Shown here: positions 31,222 to 43,158 of the stretch, in pieces
Position numbering within the stretch: the first letter of the stretch is position 1
Layout: every line of letters starts with the position of its first letter
NCBI GenBank assembly: GCA_025738555.1
Contig: JAOVFP010000019.1
Span: 2,170,001-2,234,000, forward strand
DNA length: 64,000 bases
Source: Cyathus striatus
Taxonomy: Eukaryota; Basidiomycota; Agaricomycetes; Agaricales; Nidulariaceae
Reading direction: 5' to 3'
The notes under the pieces: model-generated
What the model saw: the letters and a program-made list of their open reading frames with translations, nothing else
Databases searched by the model: none
What the model was told of the DNA's origin: nothing
Program-made: the position numbers and the translations under genes

Positions 31222-33350
31222 TCACAACAGGAGTTTTTCTGTTAAAATCAGGTTGACATCATTTAGATTTAACCCAGTAAAATAATGAACAATATTGCAC
31301 AGTTCAGGCATTTTTTTAAGCCACTCCAGCAAGAGCCTAAGAGCATAAATACACTCTCCCTGGCCTCTCCAGTGTAGTGTATATGATGTTCGCATCAGCA
31401 TGCTGTAGTTGGTGTAGTCAGTGTTGCTGGGATACCTTCTCAGGTCAAAATCAAAACTCTCTTGATCAATTTCCAATAGAGAAGTGAATACTTGAGCTTG
31501 AACAACTTTCAGACCAGTGTCATCTTTTATTGTAAGATGGTTCCATAACCCTGATCCATGTTTGGAATAGTACATTCCTATAGAGATAAACCGCGATTCC
31601 TGGAAATGAGGATCCATTTCTTCGAATACCCAGTGTTTTGCAAACCATTTTAAATCATTTTCTGTGGAACTCCATGGGTCAGCTTCCCAATGGAAACTCC
31701 TACCACAAATGATGCCTGATATTGGGTATTCAGCAAATTGAATTTTAAACCCAATATTGGCATATCTTGTTTCTATAGTTGCTCTGCATACAATAGCAAT
31801 GTCGTCCTTAGCCATGTAATCATCTTCACTGAAAATACGAGGATTTAAAAGCAAGCTCCTATTGAAGTAATGGAAGTATTCATGAATGGAAGGATCAAAA
31901 GTCCTTGGGCATTTGTTCCTTGGAGTATCATTGTTGAGGTATTCTTTTAAGCATTTTACACAGTATTCACTTAAATGAAGGTGTGCCAGTGCTTCATCTA
32001 TAGAAAACTTTCCCGAATGGTGCAAGTCCCACAGAAAGTCAGTGGATGATGCGTGATAAAATGTAATTTCTTTCTGAGCTGGATTTTCTCAAATCTTCAA
32101 GATTGAATGAACATCAATCAGAATCACCAAAATATCCCCCTCCATATGTAGAAAATCATCCAAAAGCTGAGGTGCTTTGACTCCCCAGAAGAATAGAAGG
32201 GCCTCGAATATTAATAGCAATTTTCAATACACTTTGTTATCCTCCGTAGTATCATGGAGAATAGACAAGTAGAGATTATCCATTTTGGCAAATGGGTTGT
32301 TGGTTCCAATAGAATTTATATTGGTGATCCTTTCAAGGGACTTCCTTGGATTAGACCATGGATTTTTGACAAATCATAAAACAGTTGCAGCATAGATAAA
32401 CTGCTTGGATGATCTGTTCACAATTTGTTTAATTTGCTCATTAGATGGCCAATTAGAATCGAGTCCATGGCATAATGGATGATGCAACTTGATTTGGCTA
32501 AATTTATTTCTGAGATACCAGTCAATATCTTTCTCTGGATCATACTTCTCATTGAGATTAAATGGTATAAAGGAGCCAGTAGGTGCTCGTTTAAATTCCT
32601 GCCGAATATAAAGGTCTGGCCGGCTGACAATGAGGACAGAAAAAACACCTCTAGATGATGCCTTTGTGAAACATCTAACAACTTCTTCCTGCATGTTGTA
32701 TTCCACACACTTGTCAAGTCCATCAATTATAAGGCATTTTCTCACTGTGGTCGGATACTTATGGACTGCCTTCATAAGCGGTTCAGTTATAAGCTTTTGA
32801 ATCTGCCATTCTAAAGACATGCTCCAAATGGCTGGTCCATTATTCTGCAGAGCATCTGCAAGGTGTTTATTAATGTCCATCACATATAAGGCAAGTTGGT
32901 ATACAATGGTGGTGATAAGCGACCGGCAAGTATTTCTGTCTGCATTGTGACGAGAGAAGAAAAATGATGCAGAAAGTTTGTCCTCCTCCATACATCAAAC
33001 AGCTATGGTTTGTGCAATTACAGATTTCCCTGCACCAGTGGGACTATGTAGCCACATAGTCCATGGTTCTTGATTTGCATTATTGATCCAGGAAATGATC
33101 TCGTCCAGGACTTTGTCTCTGGTTCCCGGATGACATTTTGGGATGTCGTAGTGTTCACCAGAATTATGGTGAAGAGTAGATCGTCTTAATTTAATATCAA
33201 CCTATGTAGTTTATTCATGCATCATTATGGACATGCATCATCGCCAGCTCTTTCGATACCTATCTTCTCAACTATGTATGCTTCCTGAATTGTAAACTGA
33301 CTAGCCCCATGAAATGGACCGATCTTACTGCTGTATGCAGAGTCGTCCAT
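31222..33350 (-). pseudogene. NACHT-domain NLR-like (STAND NTPase) gene with stops
   Basis: The minus strand starts MDDSAYSSKIGPFHGASQFT (33350). It continues with CHPGTRDKVLDEIISWINN and the Walker A motif HSPTGAGKSVIAQTI (about 33010-33045). FFFSRHNADRNTCRSLITTI follows, then the Walker B/sensor region RKCLIIDGLDKC (about 32700-32735) and FSVLIVSRPDLYIR. The post-NACHT helical part then reads NNPFAKMDNLYLSIL and FYHASSTDFLWDLHHSG. It ends in a C-terminal region (31222-32025) without visible WD40 or ankyrin repeats. Fungal NLRs act in self/non-self recognition and programmed cell death. TGA codons interrupt it at 32995-32997, 32374-32376 (VL-stop-FVKNP, where Arg is usual) and 32089-32091, so it cannot give the full protein. 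The C-terminal ORF of 267 codons is still open. Confidence 0.85.
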
Positions 33351-33599
33351 GATGAGTGACAATGCTATTGAGGTTCTGGTAGTCAATGACGTGTATGAGC
33401 TGTGTACAAGTACTACAAGGCAATGTCAATCAATGATCAGCATCATTGTGATGAAAATCACAAACAGGTCTGGGAAGGGAAGATGTTGTCATGCACAGCC
33501 TCAAAAATAGCCGAAGATGAAGTGCACATCTACAGAATTTCAAGCAATGCACTAAAAGTAATGTCAGGAAATAAATACCAACTTTAACCTTTGAGACAA

Positions 33600-34025
33600 T
33601 GAAATGGCCTCACAGTCTTCAGATGTAAGTATGTTTGGAAAACTCAAGAGAGCCATAACATTTGATGGTACACCAAACGCTGGCAGTATAGAGATGTTAG
33701 CAGCTTATTGAAGACATGCCGGTCCGAAATTGGTTGCTTGGTGAATTCCACTGAATGGGAGTGGCAAGTTGAGGTGGGGCAAACCGCAGTTTTCCAATGC
33801 TAAGAGCACAGTTAGGAAGGCTTTTTGATGTAGAAAATGAGCATACGGAGGAGCTGAAAATGGAACACCTAGGAATTTGGTTAAATTTCCATCTACTGTG
33901 CCTTGGAAGGAACCATAGTCCAAAGTTACGACCTGTCCTTGAGATGCAGGAGCTGTGTTTACTTGTAAAGGGGACGAAGGTAGAAGAAGTGACACCAGAA
34001 AAAAGCACAATATTGAAGCTTTCAT
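33600..34025 (-). pseudogene. carboxylesterase type B, N-terminal fragment
   Basis: The reading starts MKASILCFFLVSLLLPSSPL, a typical secretion signal peptide. It is followed by VVTLDYGSFQGTVDGNLTKF, LGVPFSAPPY, FSGIHQATNFGPACLQ: the N-terminal part of secreted type-B carboxylesterases and lipases. Directly after CLQ there is a stop (TAA) and then AANISILPAFGVPSN...TSEDCEA, where the homologous scrap at 71-346 reads QQAANIS. Nothing further of the alpha/beta hydrolase fold follows toward 33590, so the nucleophile elbow and catalytic His are missing. A truncated gene. Confidence 0.75.
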
Positions 34026-34029
34026 TCTG

Positions 34030-34478
34030 GATTTAAGTACTAGTACAATGGTAGTAATTGTGTTAATGAAAAATTACCTTTGCCTGCCTTTATACCGCTC
34101 GCTGTGATTATAATTTTGATGATGTTGATTTCCTACTGAATGGAGATGACAAAACAATAGGTTAACATATTCTTTTGGCTGAAAAATGGAGGTCGTTTAC
34201 TTCGTAATTTTGATATATATCACACAGGATGCAGATGCATATATCCATGTGATCGTTTACATCTGATGAGAGAAGAGAGATAGGTAACAGATAGTTTATT
34301 AACATTATGGCAGTATTAGCGATATTTTGGTGGTACGTACTCCAGTTGCAGTGGCTAGGCATTCCCTCGCTCAGCAATCGTCACCTGAAAGGCTCCATTT
34401 GGATGATCAGAGATGCCTGCACTGGGAATTTTCTATTTTTGAGTGGTTGGCTAGTTTCGGCAACCTATCTGTTGAAGT
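34030..34478. other. no gene recognised
   Basis: Sequence between the esterase fragment and the MITE at 34479. No open frame with recognisable motif and no RNA gene. It probably includes the old promoter of the esterase. Confidence 0.35.
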
Positions 34479-35380
34479 AGTGTTGCCATGGCTCGGCTAG
34501 GTTCAGCTCAGCTCAGCTCATCCTTGGCTCAGCTACTTTCGGCTTTGCAAGCTCTAAAAAGCCAAAATTTGCAGCTTGGCTCGGCTGGCTCGCGGCTAGC
34601 TGATGGCTCAGATATAGATTTTTGCATAATCTCTGTAAATATTATGTCTGTCACTCTTTAAATTTTTTTAAATAACAAATATAGTACATAACATTATAGG
34701 TGCTCACTGAGCTGTGCTATTATTACTTATTTCCATTGATTCTTATAAGAAGAGTGGAACAGACAAACTACACAAGGTCCTTTCAACCAAGTGATGTGAA
34801 AATATGCTTCTGTCACATCATTGTCACATGTCCACATGTCACGAAGGCATGCATGCCGCCAGTGGCTCATCAATTATTTTGGATTGATCAAGAAGTTGAG
34901 TTCTATTTAATGTCAATGTACTCCATAACTCTGGAATGCAGAGATAATGTTTTAGTTTAATGCAAGGAAATGTCTATAAAATAAAATTTGAGAATATATG
35001 TGTATTATCCATTCAGTTATGTCAAATTAAAGATTCTAGATCCATGACTACAGCATGTTTTCAAGCAACTTTCAAGTTAAAGTTGTGTATTTCACATTAA
35101 AGAAATGCTTATAAGTGTTTTTTTCAAATACAGAATTGTATAGAAGGTTAATAGAAGACATTTTTCTGACTTTTATTCTAAGAAAGTGTTGAGAATGGGT
35201 ATGTTTACCATAGTACATGTCAGCAAATAATATATTGAAAATATTGTTCGGCTCAAGGGCTCAAGACCCAGCTAAGCCGGCTAAAACGAGAGCCGCTCAA
35301 AAAATAGCTGTAGCCGAATTAGAAGCTCAGCTCAGCTAATTATTCAGCTAGCAGCTTTGAGCTGAGCCATGGCAATACTA
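34479..35380. mobile_element. hAT-like MITE with GGCTCGGCT-rich ends
   Basis: Terminal inverted repeats are TAGTGTTGCCATGGCTC (left) and the complement of TAGTATTGCCATGGCTC (right). Both are followed by about 110 bp dense in GGCTC and GCTCAGCT words on the left (34490-34620) and their complement on the right (35250-35365). Flanks are TGTTGAAG and CATTGAAG, six of eight matching, consistent with a decayed 8 bp duplication. The AT-rich core (34620-35245) has no transposase. Assignment to hAT is inferred from duplication length. Confidence 0.75.
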
Positions 35381-36600
35381 CATTGAAGCTTGTCAAAATT
35401 GAGTGTCAATGGATGGGTAGCCGAGGACTGAGACTAGTGGTTGGCTGTCGAATGTGATTTCCAGTCCAATCAAAGATTTGAATATGTTGATGTATTAAGG
35501 TATTATATATTAGGTACTTCGCAAGTACAATTTGGGACTGGTAATGTATCTGGTCTGCCATCATGCTTGGAAATAGTCGTAAAAGGCTTTAAAATGTCTA
35601 GATGATTGTATCTAGGGAGAAATATAAGTTGAGCTCACGAAGAGAGGAACAATTAGTGGATTACCTATGGAAAATGTGTATCGATACATCAACCGTCTGG
35701 TTGTCATACATAGATTCGTCCTTCTGAGTAGTTGCCTTTCTGCAAAGGTAAGGTTACAGATAAACAATTTGACCTATCACTTCAGCATGTAGAAATCGTT
35801 CCAAGACGGTCTTTAAGTCTCGCTACACTGAGTTGCTCACCTTTGCTGAGGCATTTTGTGATTCTATGAGCCTGAGCGTTGTCAAACATTGTGATTGAGG
35901 CTTAGTTAACAATGAGAATCTGAAGCAATTCAATTGTGTAACTGAGGGACTCAAAGACACCGATGGAAGACTTGGTGAGACTGAAAATCGAACAGATCGG
36001 GAACAGATGAATTTGAGACGAAACGTGGCAAAGTTGCAAGTTGTCGAGTGTTCCGAGAAGGTCTTGCTACTTAAATATACGCAAATAAGGAACATTCTAT
36101 TTGGACTTTTCTCAGCTACCATTTTGGTTGGTCTTGAGCCGACAACAATGAGCGTGGCCCTACCACCCCCGGCTACTATTCCTGAAAAAATATCACTCAA
36201 GCCTCATTTACTTTCCATTTATCCTGTTCCAAGGAACATGATTAGAAAGACAGAACTTGAAAGGGCGATATTTGGCGGTTGAACATTGAGCTATAGTATC
36301 AACCATACTGATGAAAGGTGTTCTGAATGTGTTACAGGAGGACATTTGTGTTTTTCTGGTTGCAGCCTGTACACCCCCCTCTTCCCCTTTGACTTATATG
36401 TATATTGACACTGATGCTGCACTAGGTATCTACATTGCTGAATGGTCAGGAGTATATACCGCATGTGAGTCGTCGCTCAGTGACCAGTGGCTAGAGAGTT
36501 GGGTTCAACAGCAGTGCTGATTCAGAGATGATCATTGTAGTGACAATTGGATTGACTGCTGGTTAAGCTCTTATGGGTACATTTTACATTTACTTATGTG
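35381..36600. other. no gene recognised; possible tRNA-derived SINE piece near 36120-36190
   Basis: On the minus strand TAGCCGGGGGTGG (like box A) and GGCTCAAGACC (like box B, consensus GGTTCRANNCC) are about 33 bp apart around 36128-36175. This suggests a tRNA-derived repeat rather than a gene. Open frames over it on both strands (35823-36282) have no recognised domain and are probably incidental. Confidence 0.3.
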
Positions 36601-36924
36601 TGTCAGAAGTATAACCAATAGAGTGAGCTGCAGGACAGAAAGAGACACAATAGGGTCTGAAGTCCAATGTACAGTGAGCAACTTGTGATTAGAATAATAT
36701 GAAGTACAACATACCTGAAGTCCAATGTACAGTGAGCAACTGGGGATTGCCACTGTAGGACTCCAGGATTATATACTAGAAGTGTCTACTAAGGTCCAAC
36801 CAAAGTCCCTACCATGGTCCGAGATCCCTACCAAGGTCTAAGATCTTTACCATGGTCCAAAGTCCCTACCAAGGTCTTTACCTAAGGTTGATAATGATCA
36901 GAGGAGTGACAGATCACTCTAACA
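36601..36924 (-). repeat. copia 3' LTR
   Basis: It is the 3' LTR relative to the minus-strand coding region. It holds an internal duplication (TGAAGTCCAATGTACAGTGA occurs twice) and repeated AAGGTC(T/C)A words near its end. Confidence 0.95.
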
Positions 36925-36931
36925 CCCCCCC
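36925..36931 (-). promoter_or_regulatory. polypurine tract
   Basis: Seven G on the minus strand directly precede the 3' LTR, the expected plus-strand primer of the element. Confidence 0.6.
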
Positions 36932-37004
36932 ATGATCTGAACAGTCTCTGTATGTAAAAGTTAAAGAAAGTGAATGTGAAAGTAAAGGAAGAGAAATGAA
37001 ACAA

Positions 37005-40000
37005 CTAAAGTAAAAGTCCCATATGATCTCGACAAAACTGAACCTTTGGAATGGTGAGTGGTTTTGTGAGAATATCAGCTATTTGTTCATCAGTTGGGAC
37101 AAAGTGTAAGCTGACTGAGTGTCTTTCAACAACCTCCCTAAGCCAGAAATAACGAAGGTCCAGCTGTTTCATGCATCCATGGTGTTCTGGATTCTTGGTC
37201 ACAGAGATGGCAGACTGGTTGTCAATGTAAAGAGGGCTTGCAGAGGGGATGGGGAAGCCAAATTCCTTCAAGATATTTCGCATCCAGAGCATCTCTTTGC
37301 CAGCTTCAACTGCAGCAATGTACTCTGCTTCAGTTATGGACAAAGTCACAAAAGGCTGTAACTTGCTGGCCCAACCAATGGCACCTCCACCAATAAGAGT
37401 GACATAACCACCTGTAGATCAACCTGTGTCCTTGCAGTCACCATGGGAAGCATCACAATAAGTCATGAACAGTTCATCTCCTTTAGCAGCATTGTAGGTT
37501 AGCTTGTAATCAAGAGTTCCCTTCAAGTATCTGAAGAGATGCTTTACAGCTAACCAGTGTTGCATGCCAGGATTGGAGTTGAATCGACCTAGATATCCCA
37601 CAGCATAAGCAATGTCTGGTCTTGTAGTGATGGCAAGATATTGAAGAGATCCTACAGCACTCAGATAGGGAATTGAGGCCATCTCAGAACATTCCTCAGC
37701 TGTCTGAGGGCCCATAGACTTCGTTAGAATGGTACCATGATTCATAGGAGTGTGACAAGGCTTGCAATCACTCATGCCATATCTCTCAAGTATATCTAGC
37801 ACATACTGGTGCTGTGAGAGAGTAATAGAGCGATTTGGACGATCCCTGGCAATCTGGACACCTAGAAGGAAAGAAGTTTCACCCAAATCTCGAAGTTTGA
37901 AGTGGGAAGAGAGCTGCTTGACTGTTTCATCAGCAGCATCAGGAGAGGTTGAAGCAATGGTAATATCATCAATGTAGACAGGCATGATGATCTTAGTGTC
38001 ACCCTTTGAGTAAATATAAACTGAATGATCCGAATGTGTCCTAGTAAAGCCCATTGTGGAGGAGGATATTTGCTTGGCGGTGTCCTCTCGACAAAGAAAT
38101 ATGCGAGTGGGAAGACATCCGTCTGTCCCTTCAGATCCAGTGAGCTCGTGAGAGAGAGAAAAGGGGGGAATGCGAAGCTGGTATTCTCGAAGCGTACATA
38201 CGACATTTAAGTAGGTAAGCGACACGAGGTAACAGTATGTAAGGAGTGAGGTAACGGTAATGAAAAACGCATTTTCACCATGCAGGCAGAATGCCTGCTC
38301 TACACCATAGTGGTTAGAACATCCTGAAGCTTCTTTCTCCATTGTCTGGCAGCTTGTTTGAGTCCATAGAGTGATTTCCTGAGTCTGCAAACATGGTTAG
38401 GTCCACCTTGTTGAAATCCTTCAGGTTGGAGCATGTATATTTCCTCCTCTAAGTCACCATATGTAAAGGCAGATGAGATATCAACAGAGCGCATGGTCAT
38501 GTCTTTGATAGCAGAGAGAGCAGCTACCAATCTGAGAGAGGCAGGACGAAATGTTGGAGCAAATATCTCTGTATAATCATGTCCAGGACGTTGTGAGTAG
38601 CCCTTTGCAACAACTCGAGACTTGTATCGCTCTACTTCTCCAGTAGCAGTGGGCTTAACCTTGAATACCCATCTAGAACCAATTGCCTTCTTACCAGGAG
38701 GCAACTCCACAATATCCCAAGTCCCATTTCGCATCAATGACATGATTTCATCATTGCAAGCTTCCTGCCATTGATCAGCATCAGGAGCTTTCATGGCAAG
38801 CTTGTAGTTCTTGGGATCAACTCCTGTTGATGCAGCTCCAGCAAATTGAACCTCCTGGTACCCCCCCAGATCATCTTCACTGCTATTATCTTCTGGATCC
38901 CTAACATCCTCATCATGGTCATCAGATAGTGCAGCAGGGGATGATGGCACTCTTGGTTTCCACTTCCACCACTCACCAGGAGGCCTAACATTCCTTCTGG
39001 GACGCCTCAGAGCTAATGGAGGTGTAACAGGAAGAGCAGGTGGAGCAGGAGGTGGTGGTGAGGGAGTTGGAGTTGAAATTGGAGTAGCAGTAGGAGATGA
39101 TAGAGAAGGAGTGAGAGAATCAGAATGATCAGGAGGTGAGATAGGGACATCAGGGAAAGGAATTGAGTCTGTGGCAATGTCATGATAGACAGCAGGCTCT
39201 GGAGGAGACAGAAGATGAGAAGGAATTGATGTGGAGGTTCTGGAAAGACCAGGAAAGAGCCTTTCATCAAATTCAGCTCTCTCTGAGATAATGGTCTTCT
39301 TGGTGGTTGGATTGTAAAATTTCCAAGCCTTGTACCCAGCTGGATAACCAATGAAGACACATTTCTGCATATGTGACTGAAGTGATTTTCTCTGCTCTTT
39401 GTGAACAAAGACATAAGCAGTACAGCCCCAAACTCGCAAATTGCTAAGGTTGGGTTTCTTGCCATGCCATGCCTCATAGGGTGTCTTATTAGGCAAAGAA
39501 GCTGTAGGAAGACGATTCCAGACATAGACCATTGAGGATAAACAGTCACCCCAAAATGATGGAGGGAGATGAGATTCAGTAAGCATAGCAGTCACATCAT
39601 CAGCCATAGTGCAGTTAGCTCGTTCTGCAACTCCATTTTGCTGAGGCCTGGCAGGAGCAGTGTGTCTCCTAACAATTCCACACCTATCTGTGAACTTGAT
39701 GAATGCATTAGACATGTATTCACCTCCCTTGTCATCCTGTAAAGCCTTGATCTTTCTCCCAAGTTGGTTCTCCACTAATGACTTGTAGCTCCTGAAAGCA
39801 TCAAATGCACCACTCTTCTTTTTCAGAAAGACTATACAACGATATCTGGTGAAGTCATCAATGAATGTGATCCAGTATCTGTAGCCAGAAGAAGTCTGAG
39901 TGGGTAGAGGACCATGAAGATCAGAGTGAATGAGCTCCAAAGGGGCAGAAGTGTGAGATTCAGATGAAGGGAAAGGATTAGAGTGCATTTTGCCAGCTAA

Positions 40001-41524
40001 GCAAGGTTCACAGATGGGATCAGGCTTCTCCTTGGACTTGATCACAATCCCTGTAGCCATCTCTTCAGATATTAGTTTCTGGATGTCTGCATAGTTGTGG
40101 TGTGCAAGACGACGATGCCAGAGCTGTAAATCCATAGGACAAGTGGAAGAAATGTTAGCTACTTCAGAAACAGCAGAAAGGGCTTCTGTCTCTCCATCCA
40201 AGTAAGCATTGTTGTTGTCAGTAATGGAAGCAGAGAATATGAGACTTCCATTCTTGCTAAAATCAACATACTGTATTCCAGCAGTCATAATAATGCCCTT
40301 GCAACGAGTTAAATAGAGACAGGAGAGTAGATTGTTTCTGAGCTGGGGTACATGCAAGACTCTAGTGAATTCTATGGACCTAGATACCTTTCCTCTAATC
40401 ACTGGGTGAAATACCACAGTGCCCACTCCTTGGGAATAAATAACTTTGCCATCAGCTAACTTGATTTGAACCTTCTTGGGTGCATAATTGCGAACCCAAT
40501 GACGATGGGGTGTCATATGACAAGATGCCCCTGTATCTGTGTTCCAATCAAAGTCAGCATCAAGCTGGAGTGGGTAGGAAGGATCTGAAGGATCCAAAGA
40601 ACGAGTACTTGCATTTCCAGAAAATTCTGTAGCATCTCCATCGAATTCTGAACCAACTATGACACCAGCAGAAGCAGCAGTGACTTGAGAGGGAGAGGAT
40701 TGAGCAGTGGAAGCAGTGGAGGAAGTGGAAGAACCAGGGAAAGAAGTGGAAGTTGTGGACTTGTTTGCTCTATCTTGAGCAGCCTTCTGAGCCTTTCTAT
40801 AAGTAAAGCAGTTGGCAATAGTATGGCCAGTCCTTGAGCAGAAATCACATTTTTGAGGTCCAGAACGAGATGAAGTGGAGGCAGCAAGTGCTCCATTGAT
40901 ATCTGATGTGTCAGGAGACCTTGCAGTGTGATTCTGCTCCTCCACAATGAAAGCTGCATGAATAACTTCCTTGTCCAATTTGTCCTTCATCAGCAAAGCT
41001 GAAACAAATGAGCTGTACTCCTCTGGTAAGGCTCTGATGAGAGCCATAGAAGTGAGCTCATCATCCAACATGTCCAATGTGAAGTCTGCAGGACGAAGAT
41101 TTTTGATGTTCCTCATGGCAGCACTGACTCTGTTGATAAGAGACTGAAGAGACTCATCCTCCTTCTTCCTAATGGCTAAAAGTGCATCATAGGCATTGAA
41201 TCTGAGCCCAGGAATCTTCTGGAGATAGACACTCTCCAGGGCCTTCCACATAACCACAGGATCCTCCCTGTTGGAACTGAAGTGAATCTTCTGTTCCTGC
41301 TCCACAGCTAAGAAAAGAATCCCAGCAGCCCTATCAGCAGCCTCCTCCCAAGTGTTGATAGCAGTAGTCTCCTCAGGCTTTGGGGGATCAGACTTTGTGG
41401 GCTTTGGAGATTTGCCAGAAGTGATCCTCCATAGACCAATGATCTTAAGATAAGCCTCCATGTTGTCACACCACTCTCTGTAGTTGGTGGAATTGAGCTT
41501 GGCAAATGTGGGTGCTTTCTCCAT
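37005..41524 (-). pseudogene. copia gag-pol polyprotein, disrupted
   Basis: From MEKAPTFAKLNSTNYREW (41524) the domains follow copia order. Gag carries a zinc knuckle CDFCSRTGHTIANC (about 40806-40850), then comes the protease with WNTDTGASCHM (about 40525). The HHCC pre-integrase zinc region (LWHRRLAHHNYADIQ, CEPCLAGK) precedes the integrase with HSDLHGP, LQDDKGGEY and NGVAERANC (the D, D, E triad). Reverse transcriptase follows with SRWVFKVKPTA, VDISSAFTYGDL, SLYGLKQAARQW and YIDD. RNase H (TYCDASHGD, ITEAEYIAAVEAG, LYIDNQSA) ends at MGLLL (37005). The RT is broken by a 254 bp insertion (38060-38313) between LTTM and GFTRTHSD. A TGA at 37419-37421 lies in DTG-stop-STGG, where Arg is usual. 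Otherwise the frame is open. Confidence 0.95.
38060..38313 (-). mobile_element. short dispersed element inserted in the copia RT (relative at 58396-58655)
   Basis: The 254 bp insertion is bounded by CCATTGTGG (38051-38059) and CCATAGTGG (38305-38313), an 8-of-9 direct repeat. Read on the minus strand it starts GTGTAGAGCAGGCA followed by TGCCTGCA, a hairpin, and later contains GACGGATGTCTTCCCACTCG. The same words in the same order occur on the plus strand at 58400-58615. There are no terminal inverted repeats, no poly-A tail and no clear pol III boxes, so the class is open (SINE-like or MULE-related). Confidence 0.7.
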
Positions 41525-41664
41525 GATGATGATGAATGGGAAATGAAAGAGATGGTGATAATAATGATGTGGGAATGAATAATGAATTGTAATGGAACTA
41601 CCAGAACAACTAGAGAGCAAAAAATGCGAAGTGGAGGTTGATTCAACAAGTATGCAAGCAGTTA

Positions 41665-41683
41665 GAGCTCGGGGCCCATAACC
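41665..41683 (-). promoter_or_regulatory. primer-binding site
   Basis: Directly inside the 5' LTR the minus strand reads GGTTATGGGCCCCGAG. This resembles the complement of the anticodon arm of initiator tRNA-Met (with CATAAC), not of a tRNA 3' end. It fits priming by a half-tRNA as known for Drosophila copia; inferred. Confidence 0.5.
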
Positions 41684-42007
41684 TGTCAGAAGTATAACCA
41701 ATAGAGTGAGCTGCAGGACAGAAAGAGACACAATAGGGTCTGAAGTCCAATGTACAGTGAGTAACTTGTGATTAGAATAATATGAAGTACAACATACCTG
41801 AAGTCCAATGTACAGTGAGCAACTGGGGATTGCCACTGTAGGACTCCAGGATTATATACTAGAAGTGTCTACTAAGGTCCAACCAAAGTCCCTACCATGG
41901 TCCGAGATCCCTACCAAGGTCTAAGATCTTTACCATGGTCCAAAGTCCCTACCAAGGTCTTTACCTAAGGTTGATAATGATCAGAGGAGTGACAGATCAC
42001 TCTAACA
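41684..42007 (-). repeat. copia 5' LTR
   Basis: It is identical to the other LTR except for one C/T difference (GTGAGTAACTTG here). As the upstream LTR it should carry the promoter for minus-strand transcription. Confidence 0.95.
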
Positions 42008-43097
42008 ATGTGACGATATGATTGAAAGATATTCTGTCTACAGTTCATGCAATAAGTACTCTAATGTACTCCCTATGACTATGTCGTTCTTGGCGCAGTG
42101 CTAATGAATGGTCACAACGGTGCAAACTGGTACATCCCATTCATACGTCTCCTTTCTTATATACTTCGCACTATTCATCCCAAGTATACAACAGGCTGTG
42201 ATCCACCTATCTGTTTGAGCATGCCGGTATTCTGTAATTCTGTAGCTCCAAAATCCATTTCCGTCAATTCTAACTACGTGGATAATGTACGTTCTCTTCT
42301 GTCACAAGGCATTTCCTTTTTTTCGAACTCACGGTTCGATAATGTTGACAATATATATACTATAAGATTCTACGTTAGAGAATTTGCATGGCTCTTTCTT
42401 AACACTTTGTGGCCCGCGCCTGGGACTGGGAAGGCTGATTCAGATTGTATAGTGGTATTTGTGATTAAGGAGTGAAAGGTGTGTTGTGATTTTGTTGCTT
42501 GGTTAGGATGCACCACCGAGTTTGGTATAGAGGCGAGTTGTGATGCAGTTAAGAAGATTTCTTAGTGGCAGGCTTAGAGTCTATAAAGGGTCCATATAAC
42601 AACCATCAACACATCAGTGCATTCTTACTTTAGTCGTCTACAACACATAGATAACAAAGCTCTTCACTAAGGTCACCGGCCTGGCGCTTTAAGTGAACTA
42701 CCCCACATATTCGGAGGCATGTATCAGTAATTGGAATTCTAAGAATAAGGAAGTGGTGCCACATTAGTGCTCAACAAAATATAACTGAACGAACCCATGT
42801 TTCTGACTGTCTTTAAAGGAACATTTATACAGATACAGATGGCTTATACATAAACATGCCGTGTACTAAAAGCTACAACCTGGTTTGTTTGTATCTTTTA
42901 ACAAGCCTGCAAAACAATTATCATAATCCTTCCAAATTTTGCTGTGGCTTTTCAAATTCAAATACGATGCCACATACATATGATAGAGCAGAGGAACGAA
43001 AGGTTTCCAAACCCCCTGTTTCTTATGCCATTCGACTTCTTTAATAAAGGAGCAGAGTCGAAGGGATGGAAAGTATTTCAGTGTAGGTTCATCAAGT
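42008..43097. other. no gene recognised
   Basis: The plus strand holds a 125-codon frame (42098-42475). The minus strand has an 87-codon frame (42866-43129) that overlaps the inverted repeat at 43098. Neither shows a known motif. No RNA gene seen. Confidence 0.35.
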
Positions 43098-43158
43098 AAC
43101 TTACAGCTAATTGCAAATCGATGTAGCACCCAGCTTTATGCACACACATAGCTGAGTT
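43098..43158 (+). repeat. 61 bp inverted repeat, left copy
   Basis: It starts AACTTACAGCTAATTGC and ends CACATAGCTGAGTT. It is the complement of 49144-49204 with one difference. It brackets the Tc1-like transposase and its facing gene, 6.1 kb apart. Whether it is a terminus is unproven, as no target duplication is seen. Confidence 0.7.

Larger units (their letters stand above)
36601..42007 (-). mobile_element. Ty1/copia LTR retrotransposon
   Basis: Two 324 bp LTRs (36601-36924, 41684-42007; TGTCAG...AACA as written on the plus strand) differ at one base near 41761. The 5 bp ATGTG flanks both ends (36596-36600 and 42008-42012), a perfect target-site duplication. Between them a gag-pol region runs on the minus strand with integrase before reverse transcriptase, which defines the copia superfamily. 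The primer-binding site and polypurine tract are where they should be. The near-identical LTRs mark a recent insertion, but this copy is disabled by an inserted element and at least one stop. Confidence 0.97.

Noticed and set aside
35823..36282. Opposing ORFs of 125 and 91 codons
   Set aside because: They overlap a tRNA-like/SINE-like stretch; the GLEPTT-type wording is common in repeat-derived frames.
38060..38313. Insertion in the copia RT considered as an intron
   Set aside because: No GT...AG at the junctions, a 9 bp near-duplication at the ends and a second copy elsewhere fit a mobile element better.
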